This document shows, piece by piece, positions 33,368-42,629 of a DNA stretch of 64,000 bases. Made by a program: the position numbers and the translations under genes. Under the pieces are notes generated by a model. That model searched no databases. It was not told where the DNA came from and saw only the letters and a program-made list of their open reading frames with translations. The stretch is taken from NCBI GenBank assembly GCA_027365475.1, contig DAHXNI010000079.1, positions 1 through 64,000 of the forward strand. The letters are read 5' to 3'. Source of the stretch: Pseudomonadota bacterium. Its GTDB lineage: Bacteria > Pseudomonadota > Gammaproteobacteria > JAKAQQ01. The first letter of the stretch is position 1; every line of letters starts with the position of its first letter.

Positions 33368-34369
33368 TTAGGTAATGTGCCGCGCAAGGATCCGTGCCAG
33401 TGCCTGCACATGACCCGCATCCGCGTTCAGGGCGGGGATGTAATGAAACGCATGGCCTCCCGCTTCGACGAATGCCTGAGCGTTCCGTACCGCAATCTCT
33501 TCCAGCGTCTCGAGGCAATCGCAGGCGAAGCCCGGACAGACGACATCGAGCCGGCGGACCCCGGCACGCGCCAGCTCACGCACCCGATCAATGGTGTAAG
33601 GCGGCAACCAGGGAGTCGGACCAAAACGGGACTGGAACGACAGACTCCACTGTCCGGCATGGAGAGCAAGTTGAGTGGCGAGCCATTCCGAGGTCTCGAG
33701 ACACTGCGCGTAATAAGGATCGCCATCTGCCACACTCCGTCTGGGCAGGCCATGAAAGGAAATGAGGAGGTGATCGGGCATACCCCCGCGCTCACTCCAA
33801 TCCCGCCGGATCCGATCGGCCACAGCCGCGACATATTCCGCTTCGGCATGATAGCCCCTGACAAAAATGAGTTCCGGTATATGCCTGCGGCGTTCGAGTG
33901 CGCGCGCCAAGCCATCGAAGCTGCTCGCGGTGGTCGCGACCGAGTATTGGGGATAAAGCGGCAACACGACGAGTGGCGAACAGTCCTCCAGGCGATCGAG
34001 GGCGTAGGCAATCGAAGGATGCCCGTAGCGCATACCAACGTCGACTTTGACCGCTGGGAAGTTGCCCCGGGAATCAAAATACGCCCCGAGCGCGCGACCG
34101 AGTTGCTCGGTATATACCCGCAGAGGGGATCCTTCGGGCATCCAGATGCTGCGATACAGGGCTGCGGAACGCGGCGCACGCAAGGGGAGAATGAACCCTT
34201 CGAGAAGAGGACGCCACAGCCCGGGTGGCAACTCGACCACCCGACGGTCGGACAGAAACTCCCGGAGATAGCGCCGCAGGGCGAAAGGGGTGGGTTGAGC
34301 GGGTGTTCCCAGATTGACAAGGAGGACTCCCGTCCTCTGTTGAGACGGGGACGATCGGAGAATGGACAA
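33368..34369 (-). CDS. hemH: Ferrochelatase
   Basis: The 333-residue enzyme inserts Fe2+ into protoporphyrin IX, the last step of protohaem synthesis. Family features are the N-terminal GVLLVNLGTP, the LPLYPQYS segment and the active-site region LLISFHGLPRR with the metal-binding His, followed by CPGFACDCLETLEEI; the Glu of this last motif is also catalytic. The start is a TTG at 34369, two bases after the thiolase stop, because no ATG is near the conserved N-terminus. The pairing with a thiolase is not a usual haem operon. Confidence 0.92.
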   Translation of the reverse strand: MSILRSSPSQQRTGVLLVNLGTPAQPTPFALRRYLREFLSDRRVVELPPGLWRPLLEGFILPLRAPRSAALYRSIWMPEGSPLRVYTEQLGRALGAYFDSRGNFPAVKVDVGMRYGHPSIAYALDRLEDCSPLVVLPLYPQYSVATTASSFDGLARALERRRHIPELIFVRGYHAEAEYVAAVADRIRRDWSERGGMPDHLLISFHGLPRRSVADGDPYYAQCLETSEWLATQLALHAGQWSLSFQSRFGPTPWLPPYTIDRVRELARAGVRRLDVVCPGFACDCLETLEEIAVRNAQAFVEAGGHAFHYIPALNADAGHVQALARILARHIT

Positions 34370-34371
34370 GC

Positions 34372-35658
34372 CTAGCGCTCAAGAATCAGAGTCACACCCA
34401 TTCCGCCGCCGGTACAGATTGAAACGAGCCCCCGTCCCCGCCCCTTGTCAGCCAAGAGTTTGGCGAGGGTCGCTATGATGCGAGCACCGGTTGCGCCAAA
34501 GGGGTGACCCAGAGCCACACTGCCGCCCTTGACATTGATTTTGCTTCGGTCGATGGATCCGAGTGCCCGGCTCAAACCGAGCTTTTCGCGGCAGAAGCTT
34601 TCCGATTCCCAGGCCTTCAGGGTGCATAGCACCTGCGCTGCAAAGGCCTCGTGAATCTCGTAGTAATCGAAATCCTGGAGCGTGAGCCCGTTGCGTTGCA
34701 AAAGCCGCGCGACCGCATAGGTCGGGGCCATCAGGAGCCCCTCCTTTTTGTCGAAGAAATCGACCGCCGCCACCTGGGCATCGACCAGATAGGCCCAAGG
34801 CTCGAGTCCCTGTTCTTGTGCCCAGGATTCCGATCCCAGGAGTACCGCTGCCGCGCCATCGGTGAACGGCGTGCTGTTGCCCGCTGTCAGGGTACCCTGA
34901 GGCGTCCGGTCGAATGCTGGCTTGAGTGTCGCGAGCTTTACGAGCGTAGCATCGGGACGGACGTTGTTGTCGTGATCAGCACCGTGAAACGGCACCACGA
35001 GATCCGCAAAAAAACCACTCTGCCACGCCGCATGCGCATTTTGGTGGCTGGCCAGTGCAAAAGCATCCTGTTCCGCGCGCGGAATCTGCCAATGTTTGGC
35101 CATGAGCTCGCAGGACTCACCCATGTTGAGCCCCGTCTGGCGCTCGGTGACGCGAGGCGGCTCGGGTTTGAGCTCACGCGGACGGATCCCGATCCAGGGA
35201 CCCATTTTGGCACCAAGCGAGCGGGCACGGCTCATATTCGTGAATCGGCGGGTGATCGCATGTGACCAGAGCAGGGGGGTCGCACTGATGCTGTCAACCC
35301 CGGCACCCACACCGGCATCAATTTGTCCGAGCGCAACCTTGTTGGCGATCGTGATACACGTCTCCGCACTGGTCCCACAGGCCCGTGCGAGATCGAAAGC
35401 GGGCGTCTCGGGCGCGAGTCCGCTGCCGAGCACCGCCTCACGCGCGAGATTCCATTCGCGCGGATCGACGATCGTGGCTCCAGCCGCGCAGTCCCCGAGC
35501 CGTTTGCCTTCGAGGTGATAGCGCTCGACCAGGAATTTCAGCGCAGCCGTGAGCAAAGCGAGGTTACCGATATCTCCGTAGTGGGTATAGGCTCGGCAGA
35601 ATGGGATACGGATACCTCCGAGAACCGCAACCCGACGGGAAGGCTTCATTTCGCTCAT
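34372..35658 (-). CDS. Thiolase (acetyl-CoA C-acyltransferase, FadI-like)
   Basis: The 428-residue thiolase has the nucleophilic Cys in DLARACGTSAETC, the His in YYEIHEAFAAQ and the second Cys in SICTGGGMG; the GHPFGATGAR loop is also present. The length and the insertion pattern fit the FadI type of 3-ketoacyl-CoA thiolase. The start has GAGGAG 8 bases upstream. It precedes hemH with a 2-base gap. With fadD (36232-37938) nearby it suggests fatty-acid or acyl-CoA metabolism, although no fadJ/fadB partner is in view. Confidence 0.88.
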   Translation of the reverse strand: MSEMKPSRRVAVLGGIRIPFCRAYTHYGDIGNLALLTAALKFLVERYHLEGKRLGDCAAGATIVDPREWNLAREAVLGSGLAPETPAFDLARACGTSAETCITIANKVALGQIDAGVGAGVDSISATPLLWSHAITRRFTNMSRARSLGAKMGPWIGIRPRELKPEPPRVTERQTGLNMGESCELMAKHWQIPRAEQDAFALASHQNAHAAWQSGFFADLVVPFHGADHDNNVRPDATLVKLATLKPAFDRTPQGTLTAGNSTPFTDGAAAVLLGSESWAQEQGLEPWAYLVDAQVAAVDFFDKKEGLLMAPTYAVARLLQRNGLTLQDFDYYEIHEAFAAQVLCTLKAWESESFCREKLGLSRALGSIDRSKINVKGGSVALGHPFGATGARIIATLAKLLADKGRGRGLVSICTGGGMGVTLILER

Positions 35659-35833
35659 CGATCACACTCCTCAATCCGGAGCAGCTCCAAGAAGACCAGA
35701 GACCCCGGCACTCCAGCTGGCTGGTATTATAATCCTTCTTGCACAAACGACCCTGAGCACACCTCATCCGCACATCCTGCGGGGCGGTAGCGGGTCGCCT
35801 TTCAATCTCACTCATAGCCAGCTGGAGAACCGG
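35659..35833. promoter_or_regulatory. Divergent intergenic region with a TATAAT-like element
   Basis: The 175 bases between the thiolase and the next plus-strand gene include the AT-rich block TATTATAAT (35725-35733), which gives a good -10 hexamer on either strand. No convincing -35 is seen. Confidence 0.35.
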
Positions 35834-36217
35834 ATGGATTACGCAACTGCTCAGAAACAAATCGCCGACAGCCAGAAACTCGCTCAGGACACGCTCGGCA
35901 AGATCCAGAGTTTCTCCCAGAAACTCGCTTCTGCCGCGCCCGACGCCACAACCGCACGCGAATGGGGGGTTGATCTCAAGGAACTGGCACTCGCCATCCA
36001 GCAGCAGAACCAGCAGACCCTGCTCGTTCTGCAGCAGATGGGCCAGTACATCCAAACCCTCGAGGGAGAACTGCAAACGCATCCGACAACCCAGCTCCAG
36101 CAGCGCGGCTGGGGCAGCGGTGGCGGCTTTCTGTCAAGCCTCACATCCGGTCTCGGGATGGGCACGGGCTTTGCCGTAGCCGACGACTTGGTCGGCGGTT
36201 TGTTCAACTCCTTCTGA
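35834..36217 (+). CDS. Hypothetical protein with coiled coil and Gly-rich amphipathic tail
   Basis: The 127-residue protein is not recognised. Residues 1-85 are Gln/Ala-rich and helical (AIQQQNQQTLLVLQQMGQYI), probably a coiled coil. The end is Gly-rich and hydrophobic (GGFLSSLTSGLGMGTGFAVA then DDLVGGLFNSF), like the C-termini of some DUF2076-type or membrane-associating proteins. There is no signal peptide. It lies between the divergent thiolase and the convergent fadD, alone on its strand. Confidence 0.65.
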   Translation: MDYATAQKQIADSQKLAQDTLGKIQSFSQKLASAAPDATTAREWGVDLKELALAIQQQNQQTLLVLQQMGQYIQTLEGELQTHPTTQLQQRGWGSGGGFLSSLTSGLGMGTGFAVADDLVGGLFNSF

Positions 36218-36231
36218 AGGCGAAGCACCGG

Positions 36232-37938
36232 TTACGGCGGCTTGCTGATCGGCGAGTTCTGTTTGAGGTATTGCTCGCGAAGGGCACGACGCAGAATCTT
36301 GCCGATGTTCGTCTTGGGCAGCTCCTTAGCGAAAAAAATATGATCGAGATCACGGGGGCGCTTGTAGCCCGTGAAATGTTCGTGACAGAACTGCATCACG
36401 GCTTCGCGCGTGAGCGATGCATCGTCCGGGACGATGAAGAGGGCCACGGTCTCACCCGACTGTTCGTCCGGGATACCGATCGCGGCTACCTCCCGGACGC
36501 CCGGGAGGTGAGCCAACTCACCCTCGAGTTCATTGGGGTAAACGTTGAAACCTGAGACCAGAATCATGTCTTTTTTGCGGTCGACGATGTAAACCAGTCC
36601 CGTCTCATCGATCCGCGCGAGATCCCCCGTCCTGAGAAAGCCGTCAGAGGTAAAAACCTGCGCGGTTTCATCCGGTTGGTTCCAGTATTCACGCATGACC
36701 TGGGGCCCACGGACACAGAGCTCGCCCACTTCACCGATCGCGGATTCCTCTCCTTTGTCGGTGCGAATCGCGATATCGGTCGAAGGCAGGGGGTAACCCA
36801 CAGCCCCTGTGTACTCGTCGATATCCAGACGGTTCACACAGACGACCGGTGAGGATTCGGTGAGACCGTAGCCTTCGATGATCGGGTGACCGGTCACGGC
36901 TTTCCACCGCGCCGCCACCGCACGCTGCACGGCCGCCCCTCCGCCCAAAGTGAACCGGAGATGGGTGAAATCGAGCGCGGCGAATCCCGCCGTCCTGATG
37001 AGCCCGTTGAAAAGCGTGTTGACGCCGGTCAGGACGCTGAATCGCTTCTCGCGAAGTGTCTTCACCAATCCAGGAAGATCCCGGGGATTCGTGATCAAAA
37101 CGTTCTCCCCCCCGAGATAAGTGAAGAGGAGGAAGTTAGCTGTGAGTGCAAAGATGTGATAGAGCGGCAACGCCGTGATCACAACCTCCGTTCCCCGTTT
37201 GAGGTCTGCACCGAGCATGGCAGCGCACTGTTCGACGTTAGCCATAAGATTCGTGTGACTGAGGACGGCCGCCTTCGGCAACCCGGTCGTCCCACCCGTA
37301 TATTGCAAAAGGGCGACATCGGATCCATCGAGCGTGACGTCAGGAAACGAGGCACGGGCACCCTCCTTCAAAGCGCGTCTGAATGGGATCGCCTGGTTCA
37401 GGCGATACCCGGGGACGAGTCGCTTCACGTATTTCACAACGAAGTTGATGAGATGGTTCCGCGGCCAGGGCAAGAGATCCCCGAGGGTCGTGACGAGCAC
37501 CGTGTGTACGCGACTGCCCGGGATGGCCTCGGCCAGGACATGGGCGAAGTTCTCGAGCACAATTGCGACTCTCGCGCCCGAATCCTTGAGCTGGTGCGCG
37601 AGTTCGAGGGGGGTATAGAGCGGGTTGCAGCTCACCACCACAAGACCGGCTCGCATGAGCGCGTAAAGAGTAACCGGGAAGGCCAGCACATTGGGCAGGA
37701 TGATGGCTACGCGGTCGCCTTTTTTAAGATGCAGCCGGGCGAGGAGGTACGCCGCCAGGTCGCGACTGGCTTCATCCACCGCCTCGTAAGTCATCGTGTG
37801 CCCCAGGTTTGAAAACGCGGGCAGGCCGGGATAACGCGCAAACGATTCTTCTGCCAAGGTCTTAAGCGAGGCATGCGGAGCCACCTGGATGTGAGGTGGG
37901 ACATTGGGCGGGTAGTTTTTGAGCCAGATCTTTTCCAT
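36232..37938 (-). CDS. fadD: Long-chain acyl-CoA synthetase
   Basis: The 568-residue adenylate-forming enzyme activates fatty acids to acyl-CoA at the inner membrane. It has the P-loop LLQYTGGTTGLPKAAVLSH, the YGLTESSP motif and the FadD-type DGFLRTGDLARIDETGLVYI followed by VDRKKDMILVSGFNVYP; the C-terminal catalytic Lys lies in LPKTNIGKILRR. It is convergent with the small hypothetical gene and lies 29 bases upstream (in coordinate) of the tesA stop. With tesA and the thiolase nearby it forms a loose fatty-acid metabolism group. Confidence 0.93.
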   Translation of the reverse strand: MEKIWLKNYPPNVPPHIQVAPHASLKTLAEESFARYPGLPAFSNLGHTMTYEAVDEASRDLAAYLLARLHLKKGDRVAIILPNVLAFPVTLYALMRAGLVVVSCNPLYTPLELAHQLKDSGARVAIVLENFAHVLAEAIPGSRVHTVLVTTLGDLLPWPRNHLINFVVKYVKRLVPGYRLNQAIPFRRALKEGARASFPDVTLDGSDVALLQYTGGTTGLPKAAVLSHTNLMANVEQCAAMLGADLKRGTEVVITALPLYHIFALTANFLLFTYLGGENVLITNPRDLPGLVKTLREKRFSVLTGVNTLFNGLIRTAGFAALDFTHLRFTLGGGAAVQRAVAARWKAVTGHPIIEGYGLTESSPVVCVNRLDIDEYTGAVGYPLPSTDIAIRTDKGEESAIGEVGELCVRGPQVMREYWNQPDETAQVFTSDGFLRTGDLARIDETGLVYIVDRKKDMILVSGFNVYPNELEGELAHLPGVREVAAIGIPDEQSGETVALFIVPDDASLTREAVMQFCHEHFTGYKRPRDLDHIFFAKELPKTNIGKILRRALREQYLKQNSPISKPP

Positions 37939-37967
37939 ATCCCCCCCAATCAGTAGATGTGCGAAGC

Positions 37968-38663
37968 TTAACTTCGAAGACAGGCCCGTGGCAATAGCGG
38001 TTTCAGATTCGGCCAGACGTTGGCCAAAACCCGGGGTTCACCCTGAGCGTTCGGATGGAGTCCATCCGGCTGCATGAGCTTGCGGTGGGTGGCCACGTGG
38101 GCCAACAGAAACGGGACGAAAGCCAAGTGCATGGCTCGCGCAAGATGCTGATAAATACCGGAAAATCGCTTGGTATAAAACGGGCCATAGTTCGGCGGCA
38201 GTTCAATCCCGATCAGGAAGACTGTAGCCCCGCTACCCTCGGCACGGCGAATCATCGCGGTGAGATTCGTGCGGAGGATCCGGAGCGATGTGCCGCGGAG
38301 CCCATCATTGGCACCAAGCTCGAGCATCAGGATCTTCGGATGGAAATGCCTGAGAAGCGCTGGCAAGCGGACGCGCCCGCCGCTCGAAGTCTCGCCGCTG
38401 ATGCTGGCATTGACGACATGGCACTGCCAGTGGCTGCGTACCAGCTTGCGGCGCAGCAGAGCAACCCAGGATCGGCCTTCTGCCACGCCGTAGCCCGCGC
38501 TCAGGCTATCCCCTAGAATAAGAATGGTTCCGGATGCCGAATGGCTCGGGGTCGCGAACACGTTTCCGGCGATACCCCAGGCCGCCACCCCGAGGATAGC
38601 CCATGCGAGTGCCTCCGAATGTCTGAGTCTCTTCCTGCCGTACGGGCTGAACAGGTGAGTCAT
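37968..38663 (-). CDS. tesA: SGNH-family acyl-CoA thioesterase / arylesterase TesA
   Basis: The 231-residue exported hydrolase shows the catalytic Ser in ILGDSLSAGYG, Gly/Asn in VVNASISGETSSGG and LELGANDGLRG, and the Asp/His pair in QPDGLHPNAQG. A signal peptide (AWAILGVAAWGIAGNVFA) directs it to the periplasm. The gene is head to head with ybbA, overlapping its 5' end by 45 bases, an arrangement like the tesA-ybbA-ybbP neighbourhood of E. coli. Confidence 0.92.
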   Translation of the reverse strand: MTHLFSPYGRKRLRHSEALAWAILGVAAWGIAGNVFATPSHSASGTILILGDSLSAGYGVAEGRSWVALLRRKLVRSHWQCHVVNASISGETSSGGRVRLPALLRHFHPKILMLELGANDGLRGTSLRILRTNLTAMIRRAEGSGATVFLIGIELPPNYGPFYTKRFSGIYQHLARAMHLAFVPFLLAHVATHRKLMQPDGLHPNAQGEPRVLANVWPNLKPLLPRACLRS

Positions 38664-39311
38664 CGTTACGCCGGCTCCGATGGTCCGATTGAGATTCTAA
38701 GGGAGATCGAACTCAGGATCGAATCGGGCGCGTCCTGGGCCCTGATCGGGATCTCGGGATCGGGGAAAACGACCCTCCTATCTCTACTCGCCGGTCTCGA
38801 ACCCCCGAGCCGGGGCCGCATCCGACTGTTCGGCCAAGCACTGGATGAGCTGGATGACGATGGGCGCTCGGATCTCAGACTGGCTTCCATCGGCTTCGTG
38901 TTCCAGTCGTTTCACCTGCTCCCGACCCTGACGGCCTTTGAAAATGTCGCTTTCCCGCTCCGGATTCGCCACCTCCCAGATGCCCGCGAACGGGCCCGGA
39001 ACGCGCTTTTTGCCGTCGGACTCGGCCACCGGCTCTCACACAAACCGGAACGCCTATCGGGTGGGGAACAACAGCGGGTTGCCATCGCACGTGCCTTCGC
39101 GGGCGGGCCCCGGATCCTTTTCGCGGACGAACCCACGGGTAATCTCGACTTTCAAAGCGCCGGGATGGTCGCCGATCTCCTGTTTGAACTCAATCGCCTC
39201 CATGAAACGACCCTGATATTGGCAACGCACGATCGTGAACTGGCTGCCCGCTGTGATCACCGGAACCTGCTCAAGGAGGGCACACTCCAAAGGAATCCGG
39301 AGATCCCGTGA
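38619..39311 (+). CDS. ybbA: ABC transporter ATP-binding protein YbbA
   Basis: The 230-residue ATPase has Walker [11 protein letters not shown], the Q-loop [19 protein letters not shown], signature [14 protein letters not shown] and Walker [14 protein letters not shown], all in the LolD/MacB-like group. It pairs with the FtsX-type permease downstream (GTGA overlap). The start at 38619 lies inside the tesA coding region on the other strand; an open extension further upstream is unlikely. The function of YbbAP-type transporters is not well established; a role in extracting or moving envelope-bound molecules is suspected. Confidence 0.9.
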   Translation: MSESLPAVRAEQVSHRYAGSDGPIEILREIELRIESGASWALIGISGSGKTTLLSLLAGLEPPSRGRIRLFGQALDELDDDGRSDLRLASIGFVFQSFHLLPTLTAFENVAFPLRIRHLPDARERARNALFAVGLGHRLSHKPERLSGGEQQRVAIARAFAGGPRILFADEPTGNLDFQSAGMVADLLFELNRLHETTLILATHDRELAARCDHRNLLKEGTLQRNPEIP

Positions 39312-41794
39312 CCCCGGGCTTAACTTGGCGGAGTGTACTCCGCGCCCGCCACGTGCCGTTCCTCGTTGCGATGATTCTTGCGACGGCTGCGCTCATCACG
39401 GTATCTCTGCTCGACGGCCGGCTTCACGCGAGCCTCACCCGTCATGCGGCCGCGGCATTCGGAGCGGATCTCGTTCTGACACGGACGGAACCTTTTCCTC
39501 TACGGTTTCTCAAAGCGATCCGGACACCCGGCATCACTGAAACACGCCTGGTGCGATTCCCAACCGTCGTGGGCTCGGGAGGAGAAACGCATCTCACAGA
39601 ACTCAACGCTGTGGGCATCCACTACCCACTCCTCGGCCGGGTACACCTCAAACGCCAGCGCGGGGGAGCATCCCAAATCCTCACACGGGGGCCCCAAGCC
39701 GGAAAGGTCTGGATCACGCCCGAGCTCCTCGCGGCGCTGGGCGCACGGGTAGGTGGGGAACTCGAGGTCGGTTATGCGAAGCTTGTGATCTCGGGACTCC
39801 TCGCGCGTGCTCCGGCGGTCACATCCGCTTTCGCGCTCTTTGCGCCGCCTATTCTGATCAACCGGCAAATGCTGGTCGAGACTCGTCTCGTCGGAACCCA
39901 AAGCCGCATCGAGTATGAGCTGCTCGTGCGCGGATCGGCCGACGCTGTCCGGATGTTTAGTGCCCGGGTGCGCCGCCAGGGTCGCGGGCTCGCAATTAAT
40001 GTGATCACTCCGCGCAAACAGGCGGCCCAGATCCATAGAGCCCTGAGCCGCACCGAACACTTCCTGGGTCTTGCGATCACAGGCACACTTTTTCTCGCCT
40101 TTCTCACGCTATTGCTGAGCGCCCGCGATGCGGCGCGCCTGGAGCGCTCCGAAGTGGCCCTGCTCCGTGTTTTTGGATTGAAACGCGGCGCCCTCCTGCG
40201 TCACCTCATGCTGGAGCGTGCAATCCAGGTGGGGATTGGAACGGTTCTCGGTGGGGCTTTGGGATTCGGGTGCTACCGGCTCGTGTTGAACGGGGTTGCA
40301 CCCGCCCTGGCAGGGTCCGACCAAGGATTTTTCCTGCTCCCCACATTCGTCACCACCCTGGTCGCAACAGCGTTCCTCTCCTATGCAAGTGCACTGCCAG
40401 CCTGGTTCTGGCTCTTCCGGATTTCTCCCGCAGAAGCACTCCGGAGCGAGCCACCGCGGGAAGGTTGGGGAGCGGGGCAGGCGACCGCCAGTGTGATGGT
40501 TCTGATCGTGTCTTACGGGTTCTGGTATGCCCTGGGAGGCGGAGGCAGTCTCCGCTATCTCGCGATCAGTCTCTCGCTCATCCTCACCGTCTCCGCACTC
40601 GCCTTCCTGTCCCTCCGGCTGCTCGGACGCTCCCTCTCGCGGATGCATGCCGAACTCGGATGGGTGCTCTCGAGTCTCAATCGGCGACCGGCATTCGTGG
40701 CATTGTCGCTCGCCTCTCTCACGCTCATCATTTTTGTGCTCGTATTCCTTGAGACGGCAAGAACCAGTCTTTATGCGGGATACGGACAGATGTTCGGGCC
40801 GGCGACCCCGAACTGGTTCGTTATCGGCATCGAACCGGGCGAACGGACCCGCCTGAAGCAGCTGCTCCAGCGTCATCAGATCAAGGCCCGGCCGTTTGCA
40901 CCCCTCTATGTGGCCCGTCTCATCGCGCTGAATGGCCATCGGCTCCGAGCCCGAGAGACCCACAATCCGGGCCGTCGATTCTGGATCCGGCATGATCAGA
41001 GCCTGAGCGCGAGTGCAACCCTCCCGGCGGGCGACCGGATCGTCGCGGGACATTTCTGGCCCGATGGGACACACGATCACGACGCATCCCTGGTCCGCGG
41101 TTTTGCCCATAGGATGGATGTCCACCTGGGTGACCGGCTTGAATACCAAGTCGCCGGAACCCGGTTTTCGACGCGTATAACGAGTCTCAGAACGGTCCGC
41201 TGGGATCACATGACACCGAACTTCTTCGTTCTGCTTTCTCCCGCCTCAGTCCGGGGCCTGCCGCACAGTTACCTGACTGCGGTACGAGCACCGGAGACGG
41301 CACGCACGTTTCTCTCGCGTCTCCCATCCCGTTTCCCTGGGGTCACGGTCATCGACATCCGTCTCCTCATCCGCGAGTTACGACATCTCTTGACCCGGGC
41401 CGCGCAAGCGATATCCGTCCTCATGCTCTCGACTCTGGCTGCGGCCTTGCTCCTCGCCTATCTCGTCGTCGCCCTGACGCGTGAAGAACGCACACGCGAA
41501 ATCACCCTGTTCCGAACGCTCGGTGTACGCATCACGAAAATCATGGTCTGGCTCGCGATCGAATACGGGCTGCTCGGCCTCCTAGCGGGCGCTCTCGGGG
41601 CGCTCGCCGCAGGCGTGGTCGGGTGGCTTGATGCCCGCACACTGCTCGACGTGCGATTTCAGCCGGATTGGCCGGTGCTTCTCGCAGCCCCGTGGGTCAC
41701 CGCCGCCTGTACGCTTGGGCTTGGCTTTCTGGCCCTGGCGCCCACCCTGTCTGCAAGCCGAACCCGCTTTTGGCAGGCGCTCAATTCCCGCTAA
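39308..41794 (+). CDS. ybbP: FtsX-type ABC permease YbbP
   Basis: The 828-residue permease has about ten transmembrane helices: one near the N-terminus (VAMILATAALITVSLLDG), a first FtsX block (around residues 255-430), a second around 460-490, and a C-terminal block (about 690-815). Large periplasmic domains lie between them. Two FtsX domains in one chain is the YbbP pattern. The start is a GTG in a GTGA overlap with ybbA. Confidence 0.9.
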   Translation: MTPGLTWRSVLRARHVPFLVAMILATAALITVSLLDGRLHASLTRHAAAAFGADLVLTRTEPFPLRFLKAIRTPGITETRLVRFPTVVGSGGETHLTELNAVGIHYPLLGRVHLKRQRGGASQILTRGPQAGKVWITPELLAALGARVGGELEVGYAKLVISGLLARAPAVTSAFALFAPPILINRQMLVETRLVGTQSRIEYELLVRGSADAVRMFSARVRRQGRGLAINVITPRKQAAQIHRALSRTEHFLGLAITGTLFLAFLTLLLSARDAARLERSEVALLRVFGLKRGALLRHLMLERAIQVGIGTVLGGALGFGCYRLVLNGVAPALAGSDQGFFLLPTFVTTLVATAFLSYASALPAWFWLFRISPAEALRSEPPREGWGAGQATASVMVLIVSYGFWYALGGGGSLRYLAISLSLILTVSALAFLSLRLLGRSLSRMHAELGWVLSSLNRRPAFVALSLASLTLIIFVLVFLETARTSLYAGYGQMFGPATPNWFVIGIEPGERTRLKQLLQRHQIKARPFAPLYVARLIALNGHRLRARETHNPGRRFWIRHDQSLSASATLPAGDRIVAGHFWPDGTHDHDASLVRGFAHRMDVHLGDRLEYQVAGTRFSTRITSLRTVRWDHMTPNFFVLLSPASVRGLPHSYLTAVRAPETARTFLSRLPSRFPGVTVIDIRLLIRELRHLLTRAAQAISVLMLSTLAAALLLAYLVVALTREERTREITLFRTLGVRITKIMVWLAIEYGLLGLLAGALGALAAGVVGWLDARTLLDVRFQPDWPVLLAAPWVTAACTLGLGFLALAPTLSASRTRFWQALNSR

Positions 41795-41812
41795 CAGTTC
41801 CGCTCGCAGCAG

Positions 41813-41824
41813 CCCCCGCGGGGG
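41813..41824. terminator. Palindrome between convergent genes
   Basis: A perfect 12-bp palindrome CCCCCGCGGGGG lies between the ybbP stop and the convergent outer-membrane protein gene and could act in both directions. There is no T-tract, so it is only a candidate. Confidence 0.3.
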
Positions 41825-41848
41825 ATTACCCCGCAGGGAGATGCCCCG

Positions 41849-42478
41849 TCAAGGTCTCGGAAAGTAGTAGTTGACTCCGACCGTAAACTGATCGCCGTAG
41901 CTGTTGGTTCCGATGCTGACGCTCGCGACCCCGCTCAGATGGGGCATAAAGTAGTACTGAACCGCTCCGGTGACCGTCTCGTAGGAAGAGTGGCATCCCG
42001 TGCAGCCGCTATAGGTATCGATACCCACGAGACCATCGATCTCAAGCTTGCGCACCATCGGATGCCAGCGAACACCCCCTGCCAGACCGAATCCATTGGC
42101 ACTCGCAGACGCCCCTCCGCACCCGGGCAGCCCGCAGCCAACATCGAATTGCGAGTGGAGAAACAAGGCCTCGGCCACGAGATCGATTGGTTGACGGGTT
42201 TTGAGTGCAGTATGAAACCCGACACCCAGATCCAGATCGTTGCCGTTGACGCCCTGCCCATAACTCAGATACTGGTACCCGGCTACCGCATTGAAATGTG
42301 GATTGAAGTTGTAGGACCCATCGAAGTAGGGCCCTGTGCCACTCGAACCCCCCGAAGGCGTATAGGACACGAAACCTCCCCCGACATACGTATAGTCAAA
42401 CCCTTTGGCCGAGAGGGTTCCGCCCACTCCCACGGCCACCAGCGTCCCGATCATTAGGATCCGTTTCAGATTCTTCAT
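41849..42478 (-). CDS. Small outer-membrane beta-barrel protein
   Basis: The 209-residue product has a signal peptide (ILMIGTLVAVGVGGTLSAKG) and alternating hydrophobic strands ending in an aromatic-rich strand (VGVNYYFPRP), which is typical of eight-stranded OmpA/OmpW-size barrels. Two Cys pairs (CGLPGC and CTGC) are unusual for such barrels and may form disulfides in extracellular loops. The ATG at 42478 with GGAGAAA upstream is preferred over the 37-residue open extension. Function unknown. Confidence 0.7.
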   Translation of the reverse strand: MKNLKRILMIGTLVAVGVGGTLSAKGFDYTYVGGGFVSYTPSGGSSGTGPYFDGSYNFNPHFNAVAGYQYLSYGQGVNGNDLDLGVGFHTALKTRQPIDLVAEALFLHSQFDVGCGLPGCGGASASANGFGLAGGVRWHPMVRKLEIDGLVGIDTYSGCTGCHSSYETVTGAVQYYFMPHLSGVASVSIGTNSYGDQFTVGVNYYFPRP

Positions 42479-42629
42479 TGCTGTTTCTCCGCTACAAACT
42501 TTTGCATGAAAGTTGGATATCAAACACCCCGGGGAAACCGCAAGCACGGATTCCACAGGATGCCGGACGTCATCATAGCGAATTTGCATCTCTATTGCGG
42601 AGGGGTTCCCGTATCAGCTTCCCATTTCC

